Of a DNA stretch of 64,000 nucleotides, positions 16,979 to 23,513 are shown piece by piece. Below the pieces are notes generated by a model. The model did not search any database, was not told the origin of the DNA, and saw only the letters and a list, made by a program, of their open reading frames with translations. This DNA is from Nocardia sp. NBC_00416 (GTDB lineage: Bacteria > Actinomycetota > Actinomycetes > Mycobacteriales > Mycobacteriaceae). Positions within the stretch are counted from its first letter, which is position 1. The number at the start of each line of letters is the position of its first letter. A program made the position numbers and the translations under genes. The stretch covers positions 3,722,501 to 3,786,500 of the forward strand of contig NZ_CP107932.1 in assembly GCF_036032445.1 (NCBI RefSeq). The letters run 5' to 3'.

Positions 16979-18202
16979 TCAGATCTGCTCGGACGCAGAC
17001 TTTTCGGATTCCGCGGCGAGCAGGGTCCGCAGCAGGACGGCGTAACCGTGCGCGCCCAGGTACAGGTCGTCGAGGTCGATGGATTCGTCGGTGGTGTGGG
17101 CCCGGCCGGGATCACCCGGTCCGAACCCGAGGGTGGGAATACCGTGCCGGCCCGCACTGGCCGACCCGTTGGTGCAGAACTGGTAGTAGTCCGGGCGGGC
17201 GTCCAGACCGGCCGCTTCGAAGGCCCGGATCACCGCCGCCGCCCGGTGATCACCCGGCGGCAGGCACCAGGCCGGGGCGAAGGACTCGGTACTCACCTCG
17301 ACCCCGGTCCAGGTGGTGAATTCGCTGCGCGCGAGTTCGACACCGGCCCGGGCGCCGGCGGCGCCGGCCACCCGTTCGGCAACCGCGCGCAGTGGTTCCA
17401 GTACATCGCCGGCCGATTCACCGAGGACGGTCCGGCGGTCGTAGGTCGCGGTGCAGCGGTCGGGCACCACGGAGACGTTCGGGTAGGGCTCGGATTTCAG
17501 ATTGGTCAGGGCGATCATCGCCGGTCCGAGTTGCGGGTGCCGCGGGAAGTCGAGGCCGCGCACCGCGGTCATCACATCGGCCATCACCTCGGCGGCGTTC
17601 ACCCCGGCCTCGGGGTAGGCGGAATGACTCGACCGGCCGAGCACCTCGACCCGCACCTCCGCCCGGCCGCGCTGGCCCAGCATCAAGCGATTGGCCGAGG
17701 GCTCCCCGATGACCACCACATCCGGCCGGACCTGCTCGAGCACCCGGCTCAGCGCGGGCCCTTCGACCAGTTCCTCGCAGACGGTGCCCGCGATCACCAG
17801 CGTCCCGTGCCGACCGCCCGCCAGGGTCGCCGCGCCGTACACACCGGCCGCCAGCGCGCTCTTCATATCGACGGCGCCCCGGCCGTAGACCGCGCCGGCG
17901 GCCACCTCGCCCCACGGGTCGCGCGACCACCGGCCCGGATCGGTGACCTCCACCGTGTCCAGGTGGCAGTCCACCAGGACGACCGGTCCGGCGCCGAAGC
18001 GCCGGGTGCCGATCACATTGCCCCAGTCGTCGACGGCGACGGTGAACCCGAGCGCGGTGAGTTCGTCGCACAACACCCGGGCCGCGGGTTCCTCGGCGGT
18101 GGCGGGACTGCGCGCGGCGATCAGGCGTAACAGGAAGTCCCGCAATGCTTCTCGATCGATATCGGCCGATCTCGGCGCCCGGTTCCGCGCAGTGGAGCTC
18201 AT
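16979..18202 (-). CDS. M20 family metallohydrolase (YgeY/ArgE/DapE-like)
   Basis: A 407-residue zinc peptidase/deacylase. Metal-site motifs: VDCHLDTVEV (His, Asp), YGRGAVDMKSALAAGVYGA (bridging Asp), CEELVEGPAL (Glu pair) and VVIGEPSANRLMLGQRG. The dimerisation domain begins near GRSSHSAYPEAGVNAAE. It most resembles the ArgE/DapE branch that includes E. coli YgeY. It is the middle gene of the operon, starting 1 bp after the aminoacylase stop and ending 19 bp before the symporter. A role in deacylating or cleaving an N-substituted amino acid is inferred. Confidence 0.85.
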   Translation of the reverse strand: MSSTARNRAPRSADIDREALRDFLLRLIAARSPATAEEPAARVLCDELTALGFTVAVDDWGNVIGTRRFGAGPVVLVDCHLDTVEVTDPGRWSRDPWGEVAAGAVYGRGAVDMKSALAAGVYGAATLAGGRHGTLVIAGTVCEELVEGPALSRVLEQVRPDVVVIGEPSANRLMLGQRGRAEVRVEVLGRSSHSAYPEAGVNAAEVMADVMTAVRGLDFPRHPQLGPAMIALTNLKSEPYPNVSVVPDRCTATYDRRTVLGESAGDVLEPLRAVAERVAGAAGARAGVELARSEFTTWTGVEVSTESFAPAWCLPPGDHRAAAVIRAFEAAGLDARPDYYQFCTNGSASAGRHGIPTLGFGPGDPGRAHTTDESIDLDDLYLGAHGYAVLLRTLLAAESEKSASEQI

Positions 18203-18203
18203 C

Positions 18204-19793
18204 TCAGATCCCGCCCGCCCCGGTGCCGCCGGTCACGGTCCCCGGCCGGGCGCCGGTGTGTGCGCCCGCCCGCCAGACCGCCGCACCGCCCACCGTCACC
18301 AGGTCGACACCGTCGGGTGTGCGGTGCGGCTCGGCGTAGGTCGCGCTGTCCAGGTACCGCGCGGGATCGATCAGCACCAGGTCGGCCCGCAGACCCTCCG
18401 CGACGGCTCCCCGATCGTCGAGTCCCAGCAGCCGGGCCGGTCCCGCGGCGAGCCGCGTGACCGCGTCGGGCAGGGTGATCAGCTGGTCCCGGAGCGCGAA
18501 CCGGCCGAGGACTTTGGGCGCGGTGCCGTAGAGCCGCGGATGCGGATGCGGGTTGAACACCCCGTCGGAGCCGACCAGCGCGCCGGACCGGACGAAGATC
18601 TCCCGCACCACCTCCTCGGCGGAGTAGTGGTCGATCATGGCGGCATCCAGTTCGGTGTCGGACAGCAGGTCCAGCACCGCGAAGGCCGGATCGGACCCGG
18701 TCTCCTCCGCGAGCCGCGCGACGGTTCTGCTCACCGCCGCGCCCCGGGGCGCGGCGGCCTGGGTGACCACGATGTTGTCCGGTCCGCAGGCGCCGAACAG
18801 GTTCTCCCAGCCGGGCAGCCCGCGATGCATATCGCGGGCCATTCGCTCGCGTTCGGCGGTGTCGCGGATCCGCTCCAGCGTGGCGGCCGGGCCGCCGTCG
18901 AACGCGTACGGGGGCAGCAGTGCGCTCAGCAGGGTGCTGCCGGCGCCGTACGGGTACTGGTCGAAGGTGAGCCGGATGCGGTCCCGCGCCGAACTGAGCA
19001 GGTCGATGAGGTCGGACAGCAGTTCCGGTACGCCGACCAGCTTGACGTGCGATACGTGCAGGGGCGCCCCGGTCAGTTCGGCGACCCGGACGAACTCGCC
19101 GATCGATTCGAGCACCCCGGCCGCCTCGTTCCGGACGTGGGGCACCAGCGGCACGTCGAATGCCGCCGCGGCCTCGGCGATACCGATGAGTTCGGCGGTA
19201 TCGGCGTAGAGACCGGGCGCGTAGATCATGCCGAACGACACCGCCCGGCAGCCGGCCGCCAGCGATTCCTCGATCAGATCCCGCATCGCGGCCATCTCCC
19301 GCGCGTCCGGCCGCCGATCGGCATTTCCCATCACCGCTTCGCGCACCGCGCTGTGCGGGACACAGGCGACCATATTGGCGGCCGGGCGGGTCGCCGCGAG
19401 AGCGTCCAGGAACTCGCCCATTGTCCGCCAGTGCCACGGCGCGGCTTTGCTGGGCTCCAGTCCCTGCAGGTAACGACGGCGACTCGCCACTGTCGCATCG
19501 GTCACCGGGGCCGGTCCCAGACCGTCGGGGCAGATCAGTTCGGTGGTGAAGCCCTGCGCGATCTTCGGCGTCAGCAGCGGATCGTCGAACGGGCGTAGCG
19601 CGGAATGTGCGTGCAAGTCCACGAACCCGGGCAGCAGGAGCCTGCCGGACCCGTCGATGCGTTCGCCCGCGGACTCCACCGGGAGCCGCGGGCCCACCGC
19701 GACGATACGACCTCCGTCGACGGCGACGTCGGCGGTCCGGACACCGGTCTCGTCGACGACGTCGACCCCGGTGATCAGAAGGGCTGCCTCCAC
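18204..19793 (-). CDS. N-acyl-D-amino-acid deacylase (D-aminoacylase, amidohydrolase superfamily)
   Basis: A 529-residue amidohydrolase. It has the first metal motif GFVDLHAHSALRPF, the mid-protein SFGMIYAPGLYADTAELIGIAEAAA and PHVRNEAAGVLESIGEFVRVAELTGAPLHVSHVKL (His ligands), and the late AMIDHYSAEEVVREIFVRSGALVGSDG. This layout is that of D-aminoacylases and N-acyl-D-Glu/Asp deacylases, which free D-amino acids from N-acyl forms. The frame could start at TTG 19817, but GGAGG directly precedes GTG 19793, which is chosen. The gene heads the three-gene operon behind operator copy 2. Confidence 0.85.
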   Translation of the reverse strand: MEAALLITGVDVVDETGVRTADVAVDGGRIVAVGPRLPVESAGERIDGSGRLLLPGFVDLHAHSALRPFDDPLLTPKIAQGFTTELICPDGLGPAPVTDATVASRRRYLQGLEPSKAAPWHWRTMGEFLDALAATRPAANMVACVPHSAVREAVMGNADRRPDAREMAAMRDLIEESLAAGCRAVSFGMIYAPGLYADTAELIGIAEAAAAFDVPLVPHVRNEAAGVLESIGEFVRVAELTGAPLHVSHVKLVGVPELLSDLIDLLSSARDRIRLTFDQYPYGAGSTLLSALLPPYAFDGGPAATLERIRDTAERERMARDMHRGLPGWENLFGACGPDNIVVTQAAAPRGAAVSRTVARLAEETGSDPAFAVLDLLSDTELDAAMIDHYSAEEVVREIFVRSGALVGSDGVFNPHPHPRLYGTAPKVLGRFALRDQLITLPDAVTRLAAGPARLLGLDDRGAVAEGLRADLVLIDPARYLDSATYAEPHRTPDGVDLVTVGGAAVWRAGAHTGARPGTVTGGTGAGGI

Positions 19794-19802
19794 AGTGCCT
19801 CC

Positions 19803-19820
19803 AAATTTGTATGACAACTG
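19803..19820. promoter_or_regulatory. GntR operator, copy 2
   Basis: AAATTTGTATGACAACTG, identical over 18 bases to the site at 14576-14593, with the same TTGT-ATG-ACAA palindrome. It lies 9 bp upstream of the D-aminoacylase GTG and overlaps its likely promoter or leader. Two identical sites 5.2 kb apart, each ahead of an operon flanking the GntR gene, define a local regulon. Confidence 0.8.
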
Positions 19821-20121
19821 ACATGAGTTCTAACACAGGCCGGTGGCGCAGGGAAGAGCACAGGACAGGGAAGAAACATGATGGTTACGTCCGAACGCGG
19901 ACGAAATCCGGACGACACGCACAGTCGGCCGAGCCGTGCGACCGCGCCCGGCCCGATAGATGCGGCCCGTCACGGCGTCGCCGCGGGGAATCCGGCTTAT
20001 CCCTGCTGGGACGAATCGGCGGCCGCGTGTCGGTAATTCGCCGACTACGCTGCGGGACACACGATCACCGTCGCCGGCCTACGACGAGGCCGATCGTCGC
20101 GCACAGATCTCAGGAGTTCAG
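19821..20121. other. Intergenic stretch without a supported gene
   Basis: About 300 bp between the aminoacylase operator and the Smr-domain gene. A 104-codon plus-strand frame exists (19811-20125) but is Arg-rich, lacks a ribosome-binding site and overlaps the operator and the Smr start, so it is not called. The Smr promoter is expected here. Confidence 0.5.
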
Positions 20122-20373
20122 GTGACCGAGAAGCTGACAGTCGATCTGCACCCGATTTTCCGGAGCGATCGTGATATCGACAATGCCGTGCGCAGCGCGG
20201 TCTTCCGCGCGGCCGCGCAGAAGGTCGGCGTCTTGGAGATCATTCCGGGCAAGGGCTCCGGAACCCTGAAGCGTCGCGTTCTGGCAAAGCTCTCCCAGCC
20301 GAGCTTGAAGAAGTTCTATCGGCGGGTCGAGGCGGATCCGGGCAACGAGGGCCGGATTCTCGTTCACTTCTGA
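20122..20373 (+). CDS. Small Smr-domain protein
   Basis: An 83-residue protein that is little more than one Smr (small MutS-related) domain: the N-terminal VDLHPIFRSDRDIDNAVRSAVFRAAAQ replaces the usual DLHG helix, and LEIIPGKGSGTLKRRVLAKL is the signature H/PGKGxGxL loop. Stand-alone Smr domains act as nucleases or ribosome/RNA-binding modules in other bacteria. The usual His of HGKGSG is Pro here (PGKGSG), and DLHG is DLHP. GTG 20122 follows CAGGAG at good spacing. Confidence 0.8.
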   Translation: MTEKLTVDLHPIFRSDRDIDNAVRSAVFRAAAQKVGVLEIIPGKGSGTLKRRVLAKLSQPSLKKFYRRVEADPGNEGRILVHF

Positions 20374-20410
20374 CCGGGACGGGCCCCGCTCGGCGGCACG
20401 GGCCCCGGTC
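20372..20410. terminator. GC hairpin after the Smr gene
   Basis: GACCGGG (20372-20378) and CCCGGTC (20404-20410) can pair around an inner GC-rich segment that also contains GGGCCCC repeats. It overlaps the Smr stop codon. It is a probable terminator, weaker than the other hairpins in this window because the loop is long. Confidence 0.45.
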
Positions 20411-20450
20411 GGCCGGACCTGCCGTCGTCGTCCACGACGCCGGAATACAA

Positions 20451-20473
20451 GTTAGCAGTTATCAACCAGTAAC
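20451..20473. promoter_or_regulatory. Palindromic operator of the TetR gene at 20483
   Basis: The interrupted palindrome GTTA-n3-GTT-n3-AAC-n3-TAAC lies immediately ahead of the start codons. A possible -10 element TAACCT overlaps its right end and would give a leaderless transcript. The layout points to autorepression. Confidence 0.6.
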
Positions 20474-20482
20474 CTTATGGTC

Positions 20483-21055
20483 ATGGCTGGGCGTATGAGC
20501 GGGTCGCAACGGCGATCGCAAGTGCTGGGGATCGCCGCGGACGAGTTCGCGGATCATGGACTACACGGCGCATCGATAGAGGCGATCGCGCGGGCGGCGG
20601 GCATCACCCAGGCCTATGTGTTCCGGATGTTCGGCACCAAGAAGGCGCTGTTCCTGGAACTGGTCGGCACGGCCTTCGACCGCTTCAGCGACGGCATGGC
20701 TCGAGCCGCCGAGAACGCCTGCGGACTCGGCGCGTTGGAACTGATGGGGACGCAGTACTACGAGTTGCTGGCCGACCGCACCACGCTCCTGTTGCACCTG
20801 CAGGGCTTCGCCGCCTGCGGCGATCACGAGGTCCGGGAGCTGGTGCGGGCGCGCGTGGCCCACATGTGGGATACGGTCGCCGACTCGTCCGGCCTCGATC
20901 CGGTGACGGTGAAATCGTTTCTCGCCTTCGGCATGCTGCTGAACAATGCGGCCGCGCTCGACGTCGGCGAGCTGGACGAGCCGTGGGCCGAAGGGGTGCG
21001 CACCCGGATCAATGCGGGTCTGTTCGAGCACATCAACACCGACACCAACCGCTGA
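20483..21055 (+). CDS. TetR family regulator
   Basis: About 190 residues. The HTH covers the first 50 residues (SQVLGIAADEFADHGLHGASIEAIARAAGITQAYVFRMFGTKKALFLELV). The C-terminal domain is a short all-helical TetR ligand pocket (GFAACGDHEVRELVRARVAHMWDTVA). Three ATG codons lie close together (20477, 20483, 20495); none has a ribosome-binding site. The second is chosen because a -10-like TAACCT would place the transcription start on it. It probably represses itself through the palindrome at 20451-20473. No divergent or downstream partner gene makes the wider target obvious. Confidence 0.8.
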   Translation: MAGRMSGSQRRSQVLGIAADEFADHGLHGASIEAIARAAGITQAYVFRMFGTKKALFLELVGTAFDRFSDGMARAAENACGLGALELMGTQYYELLADRTTLLLHLQGFAACGDHEVRELVRARVAHMWDTVADSSGLDPVTVKSFLAFGMLLNNAAALDVGELDEPWAEGVRTRINAGLFEHINTDTNR

Positions 21056-21300
21056 AACCGGCGCCTCCCGAAATACCCTGCGGCACCGGCGCGGACAGCG
21101 GCGCCGCACGGTGCCGGCAGTCACCGGTCGTCGGCGCCGGAGTACTCGCCGGATCGGCCCCACCACACCATCACCTGCCGGGGAGCGGGCCGCGGTGTTC
21201 CGCAGCAGCGGATCGCGCCGCTGAAAACCACGAACGAAACCGGGACTCGGCGAGCCCGGACACATCCCGCTCCCGCCGGTAGCCCCGGAACGCCTGCCCC

Positions 21301-21996
21301 TTACTTCGCGAGTCCGGCGTCCCCCCACACTCCATTGCCGGCCTGGCTGCAACTCTCCATGTTCCCGCCCACGAACAGGAAACTGATGGTGAGATTCTGC
21401 ACACCCGCCACCGAGACATTCACCGCCGGCGATTCCCCCGCCCGCACGTTTCCGGAGGAATAGATCGATTTGTCGTCGGCGATCACCTCGAACTGGAGCA
21501 CCGATTCACTATTGCCCCCGTCGGCGATGCCGATTGTCGCCGAGAACCGGGACCATTCGCGATTCAGGTTGTATGTATGACTCACCTCGGTATCGCAACC
21601 ACTGAACTGCTGATAGATCGAATGCGGGTAGGAGACACCGCCGACGGTGATCGCCCCGGTATACGCGGCACCGGTGGTGGGGGTCATCTCACCCAGATAC
21701 TGCTTCGGCACCGGGACGGCGGCAGGACTCTGCGCCGGCGCCGGCGGCGCGCTCGGCGCAGCGCCCTCGGCGGTCGTAATCGACTGTGCGGTTTCGGATT
21801 CCGCGTCTCCGTCCCCCGGCGCGACAAGGAGGGAGACGACCAAACCGATGACCGCCAGCGCGATACCCGCCCCCGAGGCGATCAATACCCGGCTCTCGGC
21901 GCCGCGGGCGCGCTTACCGGGTTCGCCGCTGGTCGCCAGCGAATTGGGGCGCGGGATCGGCCCGCGAGTGGGATCGGTTGGGTTGGACACGCGCAC
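21301..21996 (-). CDS. Membrane-anchored protein with NPCBM-like domain
   Basis: A 231-residue protein. A cytoplasmic Pro/Arg-rich head (residues 1-35) is followed by one membrane helix (RVLIASGAGIALAVIGLVVSLLVAP, about 36-60) and a Pro/Ala spacer. The extracytoplasmic domain of about 130 residues starts with GAAYTGAITVGGVSYPHSIYQQFSGCDTEVSHTYNL and includes WSRFSATIGIADGGNSESVLQFEVIADDKSIYSS. That pattern is the NPCBM/NEW2 carbohydrate-binding fold. It probably binds a glycan at the cell surface. Start is GTG 21996 or GTG 21990; GAAGAAGAG lies ahead of the former. No enzyme domain is attached, which is unusual for this fold. Confidence 0.75.
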   Translation of the reverse strand: MRVSNPTDPTRGPIPRPNSLATSGEPGKRARGAESRVLIASGAGIALAVIGLVVSLLVAPGDGDAESETAQSITTAEGAAPSAPPAPAQSPAAVPVPKQYLGEMTPTTGAAYTGAITVGGVSYPHSIYQQFSGCDTEVSHTYNLNREWSRFSATIGIADGGNSESVLQFEVIADDKSIYSSGNVRAGESPAVNVSVAGVQNLTISFLFVGGNMESCSQAGNGVWGDAGLAK

Positions 21997-22271
21997 ACTC
22001 TTCTTCGACGTAACTCCACGGAGCCCGGCCGGGCGCCGCAGCAGAGATATACCACGCCGAGCGGGGCTACGGAATTGGAGCGCTCGACTGGATTGTTCCG
22101 TCGCCGCGCGAATGATTCGAATCGCACGTGTCCACCGGGGGTGCGGGCGAAAAATACGACGCCCTTTAATGTTTCATCGGACCGGACCGAATCGGGGCAA
22201 TATCGCGGACGGCCCGCACGGGGAGCGGTAGCCGCTGGATCGCCGTCGTTTCAGCAGGATCGAAACGATAC

Positions 22272-22295
22272 AGTTCGTACCGTATCGTACGAACT
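22272..22295. promoter_or_regulatory. Perfect 9-bp-arm operator abutting the VOC start codon
   Basis: AGTTCGTAC (22272-22280) and GTACGAACT (22287-22295) form a perfect inverted repeat around 6 bases, and the ATG follows immediately at 22296. A -10-like TATCGT within the centre implies a leaderless transcript. The downstream TetR gene of the same operon is the obvious binder. Confidence 0.75.
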
Positions 22296-22718
22296 ATGGC
22301 GACTGACAACACATGGCCCGATGAGTTACGGGTGGCTCAGGTCCGGTTCGCCCGGCCGACCGATCGGCTCGACGAGGTGATCCGGTTCTACCGGGACGGG
22401 CTCGGCCTGCGTGAGCTGTACCGGTTCGAGAACCACGCCGGCTACGACGGTGTGATGCTCGGCCTCCCCGGCGCCGAATACCACCTCGAATTCACCACTC
22501 GTGCCGCCGGCAGCCCCGGAAACGCGCCCAGCGAGGACAATTTGCTCGTGCTGTATTTCGAATCGGAGAGCCGGATGTACGAAACCGTGCGACGGCTGGG
22601 CGAGTTCGGCGCCGAGCCGGTGGCGACGGAGAACCCGTACTGGGCCGACCACGGCGCCCTGGCGTTCCCCGACCCCGACGGCTGGCAGGTCGTGCTCGTC
22701 CCGCGACCGGTCTTCTGA
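22296..22718 (+). CDS. VOC superfamily (glyoxalase/bleomycin-resistance-like) protein
   Basis: A 140-residue vicinal-oxygen-chelate protein with two beta-alpha-beta-beta-beta modules: RVAQVRFARPTDRLDEVIRFYRDGLGLRELYRFENHAGYDGVMLGLPGAEYHLEF and NLLVLYFESESRMYETVRRLGEFGAEPVATENPYWADHGALAFPDPDGWQVVLVP. The first-module metal His is not in the usual position (VRFARP), but HLEF in strand four keeps the Glu, so metal chemistry is uncertain. It starts directly after the operator and overlaps the TetR gene by one base, so it may detoxify or sense an electrophile that the TetR detects. Confidence 0.82.
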   Translation: MATDNTWPDELRVAQVRFARPTDRLDEVIRFYRDGLGLRELYRFENHAGYDGVMLGLPGAEYHLEFTTRAAGSPGNAPSEDNLLVLYFESESRMYETVRRLGEFGAEPVATENPYWADHGALAFPDPDGWQVVLVPRPVF

Positions 22719-23290
22719 TGCCGGGGCGCGCCCGAGACGAACGGATCGACACCGCGGTGCTGGCGGCGGCGCGAGCCCTGCTGGACGCCAAGGGATACGC
22801 GGGACTGACCATCGGACAGGTCGCCGCCGAGGCCGGAATCCACCGGCCGGCCATATACCGGCGCTGGCCGTCCAAACGCCATCTCGTGGTCGACATCGTC
22901 GCCGACCTGCTCGGACTCGAGCCGACGCCCGATACCGGCGAGCTGCGCGAGGATCTGATCCGATCCATGCGGGACCTGGTCGGCGCCGTGCGCGACACCT
23001 CGCTGGGCCGGGTGCTGCCCGCGCTGGTCGCCGACCTGGCCGCCGATCCCGCACTGCGTGAACAACTCTGGTCCAGCGTTTTCGGCCCCCGCCGCGACAC
23101 CACCGCCCACGCGCTGCGCGCGGCGATCGAACGCGGCGAGATCCGGCCGGATATCGATATCGATTTCGTGCTGGACGCGGTGGCCGCACCGATCTACTTC
23201 CGGGCGCTGTTCGGGCATCTGCCGCTGCCGGACGAACTCGCCGACCAATCGGTGGACACCGTGTTGCGCGCGATACGGCGAGCACCCTGA
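22718..23290 (+). CDS. TetR family regulator coupled to the VOC gene
   Basis: A 190-residue regulator. HTH at about residues 8-55 (RIDTAVLAAARALLDAKGYAGLTIGQVAAEAGIHRPAIYRRWPSKRHLVVDIVADLL), then a TetR_C_16-like ligand domain. The ATG overlaps the last base of the VOC stop codon, so translation is coupled. It is probably an autorepressor of the pair through the palindrome at 22272-22295. Confidence 0.87.
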   Translation: MPGRARDERIDTAVLAAARALLDAKGYAGLTIGQVAAEAGIHRPAIYRRWPSKRHLVVDIVADLLGLEPTPDTGELREDLIRSMRDLVGAVRDTSLGRVLPALVADLAADPALREQLWSSVFGPRRDTTAHALRAAIERGEIRPDIDIDFVLDAVAAPIYFRALFGHLPLPDELADQSVDTVLRAIRRAP

Positions 23291-23368
23291 TCTCGTCGAC
23301 CGGACCGGAAACACCCGGAACGGCGGCGCGCGCGAACTGTGACCGATCGGCCGAATCGAACGGTACGG

Positions 23369-23513
23369 TAGGATCTCTCTGTAGTACCTGCGCAGAAGCG
23401 CACCATGTACACCTCCGTCGCGGATTCCAGCCTTTCGCGTCGGGACCCGCGACGCCGCCACCTCGTGTAGGCGCGGACAAACGGTCCGAACGGACGTCGC
23501 GGTATCACCTCCG
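23369..23513 (+). promoter_or_regulatory. Long structured leader of the DEAD-box helicase gene
   Basis: A -10-like TAGGAT at 23369-23374 would give a leader of roughly 130 bases. It holds a 21-codon open frame (23405-23470), a hairpin GCGTCG/CGACGC (23437-23442 with 23450-23455), and, next to the start codon, TATCACCTCC (23503-23512). The last element copies the anti-Shine-Dalgarno tail of 16S rRNA instead of a ribosome-binding site. These elements together suggest post-transcriptional control, which is common for cold-shock helicases but unproven here. Confidence 0.45.
23405..23470 (+). CDS. Candidate 21-residue leader peptide (uORF)
   Basis: ATG 23405 opens MYTSVADSSLSRRDPRRRHLV and stops at 23470, 43 bases before the helicase ATG. 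It is Arg-rich at its end (RRDPRRRH) and its codons span the leader hairpin. The ribosome-binding site is weak (AGAAG). Whether it is translated is unknown; it could act as an attenuation leader or be chance. Confidence 0.3.
   Translation: MYTSVADSSLSRRDPRRRHLV

Noticed and set aside
19811..20125. A 104-codon plus-strand frame before the Smr gene.
   Set aside because: It overlaps the GntR operator and the Smr start, lacks a ribosome-binding site and is unusually Arg-rich.
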